A DNA stretch of 58,772 bases from an uncultured Clostridium sp. (GCA_900547035.1 URFM01000017.1:1-58772); one strand, 5' to 3'. Shown: positions 1-8,771, numbered from the stretch's first letter. Made by a program: numbers and translations. The notes: a model not told the origin generated them from the letters alone.

Positions 1-260
1 GCAACTTGGTTCATGGCGCTGCTTAGGATCTCCACAGGATGAAACAGACGTTTGGACACCCAGGCGGTGAGAAAGCAGGAGAGCAGGAAGCCAGGAACCA
101 GTATGGAGAAAAGGGGCACCCACAGGGTAGGCGGAACGGGCCGGGAAATACGGTCGCGAAGCAGGAAAAAGCTGTTCAGGCTGGTAAGCAGAAAAAAAAC
201 AAAATGAATCAGGATTGCCCGCAGGGCAAAGGAAAACCATATTTTAATCGTGCCTTTCAT
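1..260 (-). CDS. Sensor histidine kinase, N-terminal part (cut by window edge)
   Basis: The reading frame opens at ATG 258-260 and runs off the left edge, giving the first 86 residues. Two hydrophobic segments (about residues 7-33 and 48-66) flank a very short extracytoplasmic loop, and the second is followed by a region like the start of a HAMP linker. Its ATG overlaps the TGA of the response regulator upstream (ATGA), so the two are translationally coupled. The kinase core (H-box, ATPase) would lie outside the window. The sensor role is inferred from this pairing and topology; the ligand is unknown. The short loop suggests it senses through the membrane and not by a large external domain. 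Confidence 0.72.
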   Translation of the reverse strand, partial: MKGTIKIWFSFALRAILIHFVFFLLTSLNSFFLLRDRISRPVPPTLWVPLFSILVPGFLLSCFLTAWVSKRLFHPVEILSSAMNQV

Positions 261-847
261 CGTACCACCGCCTTATACCCAAGTCCACGCACCGTTACGA
301 TTTCAAAATCCGGATTGCATTGAAAATGGCGTCGCAGCCGGTTGATATGTACATCCACGGTCTGTGGGATGGAGGTGCTGTCCCGTCCCCAGATTTCATC
401 CATCAGCTGATTGCGGGTAAAAATCTTATTGGGATAGGAGAGGAGCTTATGGAGGAGAAAAAATTCCTTCTGGGGAAGCAGCTGACTCTCCCCCTTCCGC
501 TCAATGGTCATGGCATCGTAGTTCAGGACCGTTTCGCCAATCTGAATCTGCTTTTCTTCCAGAATATGGGCTCTGCGCAGCAGGGCCCGGACTCTTAGCA
601 CCATCTCGTTCACATCCACAGGCTTTGTCATATAGTCATCGCTCCCCAGGCCGAATCCCCTGCTCTTGGAATGGAAGTCATCCTTGGCGGTGATAATCAA
701 ATCAATGTGTTCTTTCTCCAGAATGTTCCAGGCTGCCTGCCCATTGTCGGCGCAGATGGTTTCATACCCGGCTTTATTCAAAATAATGCTGTAAAGCTGG
801 CAGAGCTTGGGGTCATCCTCTACAATCAATATTTTCAGAATGAGCAT
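257..847 (-). CDS. OmpR-family response regulator with internal deletion of the phospho-acceptor region
   Basis: DNA-binding response regulator partner of the kinase that overlaps it. Start chosen at ATG 847 because GGGAGG lies just upstream; a longer frame to 919 has no ribosome site. The 196 residues show the receiver beginning (acidic EDD at 10-12), the late receiver motif TKP (Lys75), and a complete C-terminal winged helix (PQKEFFLL, then RLRRHF and VRGLGYK). The segment that should follow beta-strand 3 is missing: DLIIT at 49-53 runs directly into AKDDF, which normally follows strand 4. About 28 residues, including the Asp that is phosphorylated, are absent in frame. OmpR proteins are usually near 225 residues. 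It may act without phosphorylation or be a decaying gene. Probably regulates the adjacent efflux operon or itself. Confidence 0.85.
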   Translation of the reverse strand: MLILKILIVEDDPKLCQLYSIILNKAGYETICADNGQAAWNILEKEHIDLIITAKDDFHSKSRGFGLGSDDYMTKPVDVNEMVLRVRALLRRAHILEEKQIQIGETVLNYDAMTIERKGESQLLPQKEFFLLHKLLSYPNKIFTRNQLMDEIWGRDSTSIPQTVDVHINRLRRHFQCNPDFEIVTVRGLGYKAVVR

Positions 848-933
848 TTCCCTTACCTCCCGTAACGGTAATAATTGAGGACGGTCCTGTTTCCCTCCGC
901 CCTGAACTGCTGAAAACATTATACATCATGATC

Positions 934-999
934 ATGAACGGAAGATGAAATAAACAAAATGGAAAATATGAACATTTTGTGATTTTATCTTCCGTTCAT
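934..999. repeat. Long inverted repeat in the divergent promoter region
   Basis: Arms at 934-961 and 973-999 are near-complementary (ATGAACGGAAGAT against ATCTTCCGTTCAT, then AAAATG against CATTTT) around an 11-base centre. It lies between the response-regulator gene (minus) and the TetR gene (plus). A TATAAT box for the minus strand sits next to it at 918-923. It could be an operator for the TetR or OmpR protein, or a hairpin in the leader of the minus transcript; the sequence alone does not decide. Confidence 0.6.
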
Positions 1000-1097
1000 C
1001 TTGGATTCAGGAACAGTTTATGTAGGGATGGTAATATGGGGCATAAATTTCAGGCGGCATTTTATGGAAACAGCCGTCTGCAGGAAAGGAGAACCAT

Positions 1098-1715
1098 ATG
1101 CCAACGGAACGATTTGAACGGTTATCCGAACTCAAAAAAAGGCGAATCGCAAAGGCAATAATGGATGAAATAGAACAGAATTCCATTGAAAAGCTGAACA
1201 TGTGCCGGATTGCCAAAAAAGCTTCCATATCCAGGGGGAGCCTTTATCTTTACTTTGAGAACAAGAGCGATATGATCTGTTTTTCATTATGCAGGGAAAG
1301 AGAACGAAAGCTGGAGCAGGACAAAAAATGGTTTCAGAAAAACGGCGGGGATTTCTGGGATATGATGGCCAAAAGCCTCCAGGAACAGTTATCTGACTAT
1401 GGCCAGGGGACCCGAAGCCTGTATCATTTTCTGTATTTGCCGGGCAGGCAGTCTTTTTTTGCGTGGCAGAAGGCAAGGCGCGGGCAGAGCGCCCAGCTGG
1501 CGGAATATAAGGGATGGGTCTACCGCAACTGTATGAATCAGGAAATACGGCGGCTGACAGAGTCGGAGTTTGACGCCCTGGATGATATGTGCAGAGCGTT
1601 GATGATGGTTTCCATTCAGGAGTACATTTCCGGAAGCCAGGACCAGGAGAACATCATGAGTTTTTTCAGAGACAGGCTGAAGCTGATTCGCGCCAGCATA
1701 AGCCGCCAGTCATGA
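1098..1715 (+). CDS. TetR/AcrR-family transcriptional regulator
   Basis: A 205-residue regulator with an N-terminal TetR helix-turn-helix: RRIAKAIMDEI, then MCRIAKKASISRGSLYLYF ending in ENKSDM, about residues 14-60. The C-terminal ligand domain has no recognisable signature. Start at ATG 1098 is preceded by AGGAAAGGAG. It is the first gene of the efflux operon and ends 10 bases before the fusion-protein gene, so it most likely represses its own operon and is released by an exported compound, as is usual for AcrR-like proteins. The 934-999 inverted repeat upstream is the obvious operator candidate. Ligand unknown. Confidence 0.88.
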   Translation: MPTERFERLSELKKRRIAKAIMDEIEQNSIEKLNMCRIAKKASISRGSLYLYFENKSDMICFSLCRERERKLEQDKKWFQKNGGDFWDMMAKSLQEQLSDYGQGTRSLYHFLYLPGRQSFFAWQKARRGQSAQLAEYKGWVYRNCMNQEIRRLTESEFDALDDMCRALMMVSIQEYISGSQDQENIMSFFRDRLKLIRASISRQS

Positions 1716-1725
1716 GGAGGATATT

Positions 1726-2856
1726 ATGAAAAAGAAAGAAATTGTCATAGGCGTAGTGGCCGGCGCGGCCTTTCTTGCTATCGTGCTGTCCAGAGTACTG
1801 CACAGAGAACCGTTCGCCCAGGGGGTATCCCTGCCGGTGATGGAAGCCGAGCAGCCCCAAACCGGAGATATCCGGCTGACGGCCAGCGTCATCGGAAGCA
1901 TCGAGCCGTCGGATGTGGTTTATATTTACCCGAAGGCTTCCGGAGATGTAACGGAGGTCAATGTTAAGGCGGGAGATATTGTGACACAAGGACAGGTAAT
2001 CTGTACCATTGACATCAAACAGGTGGAAACGGCAAAAACTTCTATGGATGAGGCGGCCCTGGCCCTGCGTCAGGCACAGAATGAGCTTTCCAGGCAGCAG
2101 ATTCTCTACAATGGAGGAGGAATCTCTATCCAGGAATACCAGCAGTATCAGGACAATGTGGAGAGCGCCCGGCTGCAGTACGACCAGGCGAAGTATACAT
2201 ATGAGACACAGCTGGAATACAGCCAGATTACGGCTCCCATGGACGGCCTGGTGGAAATCTGCGACATGGAAACCTACGACAGTGTTTCTACCAGCGATTT
2301 AATCTGCGTGATTTCCGGCAGAGGAAACCGGGTGGTCTCCTTCTCCACAACGGAGCGGATCCGGGGATATCTGGAGGAAGGAGATACCATAGAGGTGGAG
2401 AAAGACGGGGAAACCTACGAGGGCACGGTTTACGAGGTCAGCACCATGGCTGACGAGACCACGGGGCTGTACCAGGTGAAGGCCTCCATCAGCGAGGATG
2501 TGATGCTGCCGACGGGTTCCCAGGTGAAGCTGTACGTAACCTCCCAGGAAACGGAAAACGCGATGACGATTCCGGTGGACAGCGTTTACTACTCAAACAG
2601 CGAGCCCTATGTCTACGTCTATGAGGACGGCAAGGTTTATGAGCGGGATGTGGAGACGGGCATCTATGACGACAGTGTGATTGAGATTTTATCCGGCCTT
2701 GAGATGGACGAATGGGTTATTACGACCTGGAGTTCGGAATTGTATGACGGGGCGGAGGTAGAGCTGGTCAGCCAGGACAGCGAGGACAGCGGGGAGACTG
2801 AGGACGAAGCAGCGGAGCCATCCGCTTCGGCGCCTGATGAAACAGCGGAGCAATAG
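1726..2856 (+). CDS. RND efflux periplasmic-adaptor-type (HlyD/AcrA) membrane fusion protein
   Basis: A 376-residue adaptor with an uncleaved-looking N-terminal membrane anchor (residues 6-22). A lipoyl-like half follows (SGDVTEVNVKAGDIV, about 69-83), then a coiled-coil hairpin (about 95-150), the second lipoyl half (ITAPMDGLVE) and beta-barrel domains. The C-terminus is an acidic, Ser/Glu-rich tail. In diderms such proteins bridge an inner-membrane RND pump to TolC. Start at 1726 follows GAGGAGGATATT. It sits between the regulator and the pump with short gaps, as expected for one operon. The function in a single-membrane organism is less clear and is discussed in the findings. Confidence 0.9.
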   Translation: MKKKEIVIGVVAGAAFLAIVLSRVLHREPFAQGVSLPVMEAEQPQTGDIRLTASVIGSIEPSDVVYIYPKASGDVTEVNVKAGDIVTQGQVICTIDIKQVETAKTSMDEAALALRQAQNELSRQQILYNGGGISIQEYQQYQDNVESARLQYDQAKYTYETQLEYSQITAPMDGLVEICDMETYDSVSTSDLICVISGRGNRVVSFSTTERIRGYLEEGDTIEVEKDGETYEGTVYEVSTMADETTGLYQVKASISEDVMLPTGSQVKLYVTSQETENAMTIPVDSVYYSNSEPYVYVYEDGKVYERDVETGIYDDSVIEILSGLEMDEWVITTWSSELYDGAEVELVSQDSEDSGETEDEAAEPSASAPDETAEQ

Positions 2857-2868
2857 GAGGGACGGATT

Positions 2869-5800
2869 ATGATTGCACTTACAAAATATGTCCTTAAGCG
2901 TCCCATCACCACCATTATGGCAATCCTGTGTCTGATCTATTTCGGATACTCTTCTGTGACCGGGGCGACACTGGAGCTGAGCCCGGATATGGATATGCCC
3001 ATGCTGATGATTATGACCACCTATTCCGGCGCCAGCCCTGAGGACGTAAACGAACTGATTACTACGGAGATTGAGGACCAGGCGGCATCCTTAAGCGGTT
3101 TAAAATCCATCTCCTCCACTTCCAGTGAAGGCAGCTCCATGGTCATGCTGGAATATGAGTACGGCACGGACATTGACGAGGCTTATGACGATTTAAAAAA
3201 GCAGATAGACATTATCTCTGCCCAGCTGCCGGATGACGCCGAAGAACCGGTGATTATGGAGATGAGCATGGACGCTCAGGCAGACATTACCCTTTCCATC
3301 AACAACAGCCAGGAAGAAGACCTCTATTCCTATGTCAACAATGAGATAGCACCGGAATTTGAGAAAATCTCCGAGGCGGCGGAGGTCAGCGTACGGGGCG
3401 GTTCCGAACAGTATGTGAAAATCGAACTGATTCGGGAAAAGGTGGAGCAGTATCAGCTGTCCATGTCTTCTATTTCAGAGGATATCGGTGACGCCAACTT
3501 ATCTTATCCGGCCGGGGATATCCAGGTGGGAAGCCAGGAACTATCCGTATCCACCCGAATGGATTACGATACGGTGGAACTGTTAAAAGAGATTCCCCTG
3601 ACCACGCCGGACGGCAGCACCGTCTATCTGGAGGATGTGGCAAACGTTTACACCACTTATGAGGACAGCGACAGTATTGCCCGCTACAATGGGGAGGATA
3701 CCATTTCCCTGTCCATTACCAAGCAGCAGAGCTCGTCTACGGTAGATTTGTCGGAGTCCGTAAAAGAAACCATCGCCAGCCTGACCGCAGCGGATGAAAA
3801 TCTGGAGATTGTGATTACCGACGACGGGGCGGATTCCATCATCGAATCCCTGTCTTCCGTGGCGGAAACCATCGTCATGGCGATCGGCATTTCCATGGTG
3901 ATTATCTGGCTGTTCTTCGGAGACCTGAAGGCTTCCCTGATTGTAGGAAGTTCCATTCCGGTATCTATTCTGTCGGCCCTGATTCTGATGAATCGGATGG
4001 GGCTGACTTTAAACGTCATCACCCTGAGCGCCCTGACCCTGGGCGTCGGCATGATGGTAGACAACTCGATTGTAGTATTGGAGAGCTGCTTTCGCTGTAC
4101 GGCGGACTCGGTGAAGAAAAAGGGGTTTATTGAATATTTTCAGGATGCGCTGAAGGGAACGGACCTGGTAAACGCCTCAATCCTGGGCGGTACGGTAACT
4201 ACCTGCGTGGTGTTTTTGCCCCTTGCCTTTCTGGAAGGAATGACAGGGCAGATGTTTAATCCCCTGGGCTTTACCATTGTATTCTGTTTGTCTGCATCCT
4301 ATATCTCGGCCCTGACGGTGGTGCCTCTGTGCTACATGATGTATAAGCCGGTGGAACACAAGACTGCTCCCCTGTCCCGCCCGGTGGAACGGCTCCAGAA
4401 CCGCTATCGGGTCTGGATTCGGAAACTTCTTCCAAAAGGAAAGCTGGTGCTGGGAATCTCCCTGGGACTTCTGGCCTTTTCCATCCTGATTGCCACTCAG
4501 CTGGATGTGGAACTGATGGCTGCGGACGACCAGGGAGAGGTCAGCATCACGGTGGAGTTTCGGCCGGGGCTGATGACGGAAAACGTGGATTCTGTCTTAA
4601 AGGAGGTAGAGGCAGTGATTGCAGAGGACTCCAACCTGGAATCCTACATGACCTCCTACGGAGGCGGCAGAGGCTCCTCCACATCAGCGACCATTTCCGC
4701 CCAGCTGAAGGATGACCGGAGCATGGAGACAGCGGAGGTTGCCAAACTCTGGCAGCAGGAGCTGTCCGGAATCCAAAACTGCGATATTACCGTAGAAACC
4801 AGCGGTTCCATGAGCATGATGGCCTCCTTTGGCCAGAGCTATGAGGTAATCCTGAGAGGAACGGACTATGACGAGGTGAAAGAGGTATCCGACAATATTG
4901 TAAATGCCTTAAAAGAGCGGGACGATGTGGCCGAGATCCACTCGGATGCGGAGAACGCTTCCCCTGTGGTAGAGGTGCGGGTGGACGCCCTGAAGGCGAA
5001 GGCCGCCGGCTTTACCGCCAGTGAAATCGGAAGCAGGGTTTACCAGATGATCAGCGGCGCGGAAGCGACGGAAATTAAGGTAGACGGAGAGGATATTACG
5101 GTCAGCGTAGAGTACGCGGACGATGAGTACCAGACCCTGGACCAGATTGAGGGAGCGGTGCTGACCACCTCCAGCGGCGGCTCCATTGCCCTGACGGACC
5201 TGGCGGATATTCAGTTTGTGGACAGCCCGGCGGACATTTCCCGGGAAGATAAGGAGTATCTGGTCACCATTACCGCGGAATACACGGAAATCGCTACGGA
5301 AAATACCGAGCAGGAAATCCGGCAGGAGGTCGTACAGCCCAATCTTACCAGTACGGTTTCCACAGGAATCAACGCCACGGAGCAGTCCAGACAGGAGGAG
5401 TTTTCCGCCCTGTATGGAGCCATCGGAACAGCCGTCTTCCTGATTTTTGTAGTAATGGCGGCTCAGTTTGAATCACCGAAATTTTCTTTGATGGTTATGA
5501 CCACCATCCCGTTCAGCCTGATTGGCTCTTTTGGACTTCTGTATCTGGCGGACAGCGCCATCAGCATGATGTCCCTGGTAGGATTTCTGATGCTGATTGG
5601 TACGGTAGTAAACTCAGGTATCCTCTATGTGGAAACAGTCAACCAGTACCGGGAGGAAATGGATTTGGATACGGCTCTGGTAGAAGCGGGGGCAACCCGT
5701 ATGAAGCCTATTTTCATGACAACATCCACTACGATTTTGTCCATGATTCCCATGGCTTTCGCTTGGGGCAACTCCGGTTCCATGACCCAGGGACTGGCTC

Positions 5801-6027
5801 TGGTCAATATCGGCGGCCTGACGGCTTCCACTATACTGGCGCTTCTTTTGCTGCCGGTTTACTACAAGCTGATGAGCCTGAAATCCGACGATGAGAAACG
5901 TCAGAGAAGGAAGGAAAAGGCGGAGCGGAAGCTGGAAAGGAGCAAAAAGCAATGGAAGGGACTGATTAAAAGATTTCTTCCAAAGAAAGGCAGTGATAAT
6001 CAAGATGAAACGAGTGATACGCAGTAG
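2869..6027 (+). CDS. RND-family efflux permease (AcrB/HAE-like)
   Basis: A 1052-residue pump of the usual length, with an N-terminal membrane helix, two large extracytoplasmic domains and two clusters of helices (about residues 330-550 and 855-1010). The TM4 proton-relay motif reads GMMVDNSIVVLE: Asp398 is kept, while the second Asp of classical AcrB is Asn. This is the pattern of many HAE-like pumps outside Proteobacteria. The C-terminus is a basic cytoplasmic tail. It would use proton (or sodium) motive force to move amphipathic compounds outward with the preceding adaptor. Its end overlaps the next gene by about 23 bases. Substrate unknown. Confidence 0.93.
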   Translation: MIALTKYVLKRPITTIMAILCLIYFGYSSVTGATLELSPDMDMPMLMIMTTYSGASPEDVNELITTEIEDQAASLSGLKSISSTSSEGSSMVMLEYEYGTDIDEAYDDLKKQIDIISAQLPDDAEEPVIMEMSMDAQADITLSINNSQEEDLYSYVNNEIAPEFEKISEAAEVSVRGGSEQYVKIELIREKVEQYQLSMSSISEDIGDANLSYPAGDIQVGSQELSVSTRMDYDTVELLKEIPLTTPDGSTVYLEDVANVYTTYEDSDSIARYNGEDTISLSITKQQSSSTVDLSESVKETIASLTAADENLEIVITDDGADSIIESLSSVAETIVMAIGISMVIIWLFFGDLKASLIVGSSIPVSILSALILMNRMGLTLNVITLSALTLGVGMMVDNSIVVLESCFRCTADSVKKKGFIEYFQDALKGTDLVNASILGGTVTTCVVFLPLAFLEGMTGQMFNPLGFTIVFCLSASYISALTVVPLCYMMYKPVEHKTAPLSRPVERLQNRYRVWIRKLLPKGKLVLGISLGLLAFSILIATQLDVELMAADDQGEVSITVEFRPGLMTENVDSVLKEVEAVIAEDSNLESYMTSYGGGRGSSTSATISAQLKDDRSMETAEVAKLWQQELSGIQNCDITVETSGSMSMMASFGQSYEVILRGTDYDEVKEVSDNIVNALKERDDVAEIHSDAENASPVVEVRVDALKAKAAGFTASEIGSRVYQMISGAEATEIKVDGEDITVSVEYADDEYQTLDQIEGAVLTTSSGGSIALTDLADIQFVDSPADISREDKEYLVTITAEYTEIATENTEQEIRQEVVQPNLTSTVSTGINATEQSRQEEFSALYGAIGTAVFLIFVVMAAQFESPKFSLMVMTTIPFSLIGSFGLLYLADSAISMMSLVGFLMLIGTVVNSGILYVETVNQYREEMDLDTALVEAGATRMKPIFMTTSTTILSMIPMAFAWGNSGSMTQGLALVNIGGLTASTILALLLLPVYYKLMSLKSDDEKRQRRKEKAERKLERSKKQWKGLIKRFLPKKGSDNQDETSDTQ

Positions 6028-7012
6028 AGGCAGGGCAGCACTGGCCCTGGCGGCGGCGGTGGGGGTACTTTTCCCCCTACCGGCCCGGGCGGCCAGCCCG
6101 GAATTTGCCAGAACAGAGGAAGAATGGGCATCTTTGCGGGATGATACCATTGAATACGAGGAACTGGCAGACCTGATTCACGAGTACAATGCCACCGTGC
6201 AGAACAACGCCTACGAATACCGGAAATTCCGGGAAGATTACGGAGATACCAATGAGGAGGTTTCCTCCGCCTATTATGATTTGGCCCAGGATTTTTATAA
6301 TGATATTTCCGGGGACGATGACGCCAGTTCCATGATGAGCGATTTAAACCTGGAAATCCAGGGAGACAGTATGATGGAACAGGCGGATGAGACTCTGGAG
6401 GACAGTAAAATCTATCAGCTGACCTATGAACAGGCGGAAAAAAGCCTGGTGGTGACGGCCCAGACAGCCCAGAACCAAATCAGCCAGCTGGAAAACAGTA
6501 TTCAGGAGACGAAAGAGACCCTCTTCGTGCTCCTGGGATGGAACTATAACGACAACCCGGTCATCGGGGAGCTTCCCGAGGTGGATCTTAACCGGATTGA
6601 AGAGATGAATCCGGACCAGGACCTGGAAACGGCTATTGCCAACAACTATACTCTGCAGATTAACAAGCGGCAGCTGGAGAACGCAAGAAACCAGACCACA
6701 AAGGAAAGTCTGCAGACAGCTATTTCCAATAATGAGCGGCAGATTGGAGCATCCCTTTCCAGCGCTTATCAGTCCGTCCGTTCGGCCAGAACCTCTTATG
6801 AGCAGGCCCAGGCTCAGGCTTCCCTGGAAGAGGAAAATACCAGGGTGGCGGCTCTCCAGCTTGCGGCGGGGATGATTACCCAGTCCGCCTATGAGGAACA
6901 GGTAAATACCATGAACAACAGTCAGTACAGCGCACAGTCCGCCGGACTGGATTTGCTGATTGCCATGGAAAACTACGACTGGGCCGTTGCAGGGCTGGCG
7001 GATGCGGAGTAG
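6005..7012 (+). CDS. TolC-like outer-membrane-factor family protein, short form
   Basis: A secreted coiled-coil protein of 335 residues with a clear signal peptide (basic RVIRSRGR, Ala/Leu core, cleavage near ARAA). Long heptad-rich helices containing Gln/Glu-rich stretches and the repeat-like endings ENYDWAVAGL match the OEP repeats of TolC. Start taken at ATG 6005; GTG 5993 in frame is possible but badly placed for a ribosome site. Compared with the paralogue that follows, about 50 residues of the first helical repeat appear absent near residue 155 (QTAQ running into NQISQL). It overlaps the pump gene and ends just before the ribosome site of the next gene, so it is part of the export operon. 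Confidence 0.8.
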   Translation: MKRVIRSRGRAALALAAAVGVLFPLPARAASPEFARTEEEWASLRDDTIEYEELADLIHEYNATVQNNAYEYRKFREDYGDTNEEVSSAYYDLAQDFYNDISGDDDASSMMSDLNLEIQGDSMMEQADETLEDSKIYQLTYEQAEKSLVVTAQTAQNQISQLENSIQETKETLFVLLGWNYNDNPVIGELPEVDLNRIEEMNPDQDLETAIANNYTLQINKRQLENARNQTTKESLQTAISNNERQIGASLSSAYQSVRSARTSYEQAQAQASLEEENTRVAALQLAAGMITQSAYEEQVNTMNNSQYSAQSAGLDLLIAMENYDWAVAGLADAE

Positions 7013-7025
7013 GAGGTGGGCGGTC

Positions 7026-8219
7026 TTGAACATTTCACGCAGGAACATGAACCGGCTGCTGGCCCGGGCGCTGTTTGGCAGCCTTCTGTTTACCGCGGTC
7101 CTGCCGGTCAGGGCGCTGGCCCAGACAGATGAGGGGAACCAGACGGAAGATGAGCGGCAGATCGCCGAGGAAACCGCGGCTTCCCTCCAGGACGGCGTCC
7201 TGGAATACGGGGAGCTTCAGGACATGATTCGCCTTTACAATCCGGATATGGAGCAGGCCCTGGCCAGCTACAACAACACCCTGGAACAGTATACGGAAGC
7301 CAGGGCGCAGCTGAAGCGGGGGCAGTACTCCGTTTCCACGGATAAGGAAGAAGCAGAGGACAACGGCGATACGGAAGATTACGCCTACTACGCCTCCGAG
7401 GAGGCTATCGATAAGTCGGCGGCCGCAAGCTACCAGGATATGTATGAAAGTATGCAGGAAACCTCCTCCACCAGCAGCCTGCGCCAGACAGAGCGCCAGA
7501 TGACGGTGGCGGCTCAGGCGCTGATGATATCCTATGACACCATGCAGCTGGAAAAAGAAACTGCAGAAAAAATGTGCCAGCTCTACGAAAAACAGTATGA
7601 GCTGGAACAGACGAAGCAGCAGGCCGGCATGGCTACCCAGGCAGATGTGCTCTCTGCCAATGAACAGCTGTTAAATGCCCGCGCTTCCCTGGAGACCATA
7701 CAGGAAAGCCAGGATGAGATATACCGCAGCCTGTGTCTGATGGTGGGGCAGGAGACAGACGGAAGCCTGACCATTGCCGAAATCCCATCTGCCGACATCT
7801 CAAAAATCGACGGCTACGACCTGGAATCAGATACCCGGAAAGCCATTGGAAACAATTACACCCTGATGAGCGAGCGCCATACTTCCAGCGGAGGCACCAC
7901 CTCCGGCGTCAACCATAAAAAGCGGAATGTGGCGGAGAGCGAGGAAAATCTGAAGATTCAGATGGAAAGCCTGTACAATGACATTCTCCAGAAAAAGCAG
8001 GAGCTGGAGGCGGAGAAAACCGCTTACGAGAAGGCCGTCCAGGAGAAAAATCTGGCGGATACCAAATATTCCCTGGGAATGATGAGCCAGACCGACTATC
8101 TGTCCGCAGAGATGGCAGCCATCCAGGCAGAGGCCGATTACCGGTCCGCGGACCTTGCCCTGGTCCAGGCCATGGATACCTATGAGTGGGCGGTCCAGGG
8201 AATCGCGAATGTGGAGTAA
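7026..8219 (+). CDS. TolC-like outer-membrane-factor family protein, full form
   Basis: A 397-residue paralogue of the preceding gene. Start taken at TTG 7026 because GGAGGTG lies 8-14 bases upstream, overlapping the previous stop codon; ATG 7047 is an alternative. A signal peptide (RLLARALFGSLLFTAV, cleavage near ALAQ) is followed by two related helical halves. The first has QQAGMATQADVLSANEQL and the second has KYSLGMMSQTDYLSAEM, the internal duplication typical of TolC proteins. No obvious transmembrane beta-barrel strands are seen. Downstream of the RND pump it should be the third component of the export path. Confidence 0.82.
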   Translation: MNISRRNMNRLLARALFGSLLFTAVLPVRALAQTDEGNQTEDERQIAEETAASLQDGVLEYGELQDMIRLYNPDMEQALASYNNTLEQYTEARAQLKRGQYSVSTDKEEAEDNGDTEDYAYYASEEAIDKSAAASYQDMYESMQETSSTSSLRQTERQMTVAAQALMISYDTMQLEKETAEKMCQLYEKQYELEQTKQQAGMATQADVLSANEQLLNARASLETIQESQDEIYRSLCLMVGQETDGSLTIAEIPSADISKIDGYDLESDTRKAIGNNYTLMSERHTSSGGTTSGVNHKKRNVAESEENLKIQMESLYNDILQKKQELEAEKTAYEKAVQEKNLADTKYSLGMMSQTDYLSAEMAAIQAEADYRSADLALVQAMDTYEWAVQGIANVE

Positions 8220-8235
8220 GGAGGTGCCGGTTGAA

Positions 8236-8715
8236 ATGAAAACAGCGAGGAGAACGGATGGGGCGGGAAAACGGCGCGGCCTGTGTCTGCTGTTTGCCGC
8301 TCTCATTTCCCTGACCGGTCCGGCACTTCCCTCCTGGGCCGGACAATGGCTCCAAAACCAGGAGGAAGGATGGCTGTACCAGGAAGACGGCGTAAGTCTC
8401 ACCGGCTGGCAGAACATAGACGGCTGGTGGTACTATCTGGACCCGGAAACGGGGCTCTGGCAGGAGAATCCCTCCATCACAGCCCAGGGGGCCTGCTGCC
8501 TTCTGGAAAACCGTCTGAAGGAACTGAATTTGTACCAGGACGAAGACAGGGAAACTTCCTGCCGCCTGGAAGAAGAGAAGAAAAACAGTTACCGGGTGTC
8601 GGTCGGTTACTATGAGAAACCGGACGTCTGGCGGAGTCTGAATTTTTTCGAGGTGGACCCGCGCACGGGAGTCGCGAAATCGGAGTCGGGGAGGTGGGAG
8701 GTGGAGCTGCTGTAA
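8236..8715 (+). CDS. Small secreted protein with a choline/wall-binding-type repeat
   Basis: A 159-residue protein with a signal peptide (RRGLCLLFAALISLTG, cleavage near SWAG). It is followed by one or two aromatic repeats of the cell-wall/glucan-binding type (GWLYQEDGVSLTGWQNIDG, then WWYYLDPETGLW; about residues 45-80). The remaining C-terminal part (RVSVGYYEKPDVW region) is not recognised. GGAGG at 8220-8224 serves the ATG at 8236. It follows the second TolC-like gene by 16 bases, so it is probably the last gene of the efflux operon. A role in attaching or organising the exporter at the wall is an inference. Confidence 0.72.
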   Translation: MKTARRTDGAGKRRGLCLLFAALISLTGPALPSWAGQWLQNQEEGWLYQEDGVSLTGWQNIDGWWYYLDPETGLWQENPSITAQGACCLLENRLKELNLYQDEDRETSCRLEEEKKNSYRVSVGYYEKPDVWRSLNFFEVDPRTGVAKSESGRWEVELL

Positions 8716-8724
8716 CACATATTG

Positions 8725-8771
8725 TTGCAAATAGAATACGATAGTGATATAATAATAACAGATAGAATACG
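8725..8771 (+). promoter_or_regulatory. Toxin-antitoxin promoter with flanking direct repeats
   Basis: TTGCAA (8725-8730) and TATAAT (8748-8753) are 17 bases apart. The decamer ATAGAATACG occurs at 8731-8740 and again at 8762-8771, a 31-base offset (three helical turns) that places one copy on each side of the -10 box. This is a natural operator layout for autoregulation by the RelB/YoeB complex. Confidence 0.7.
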
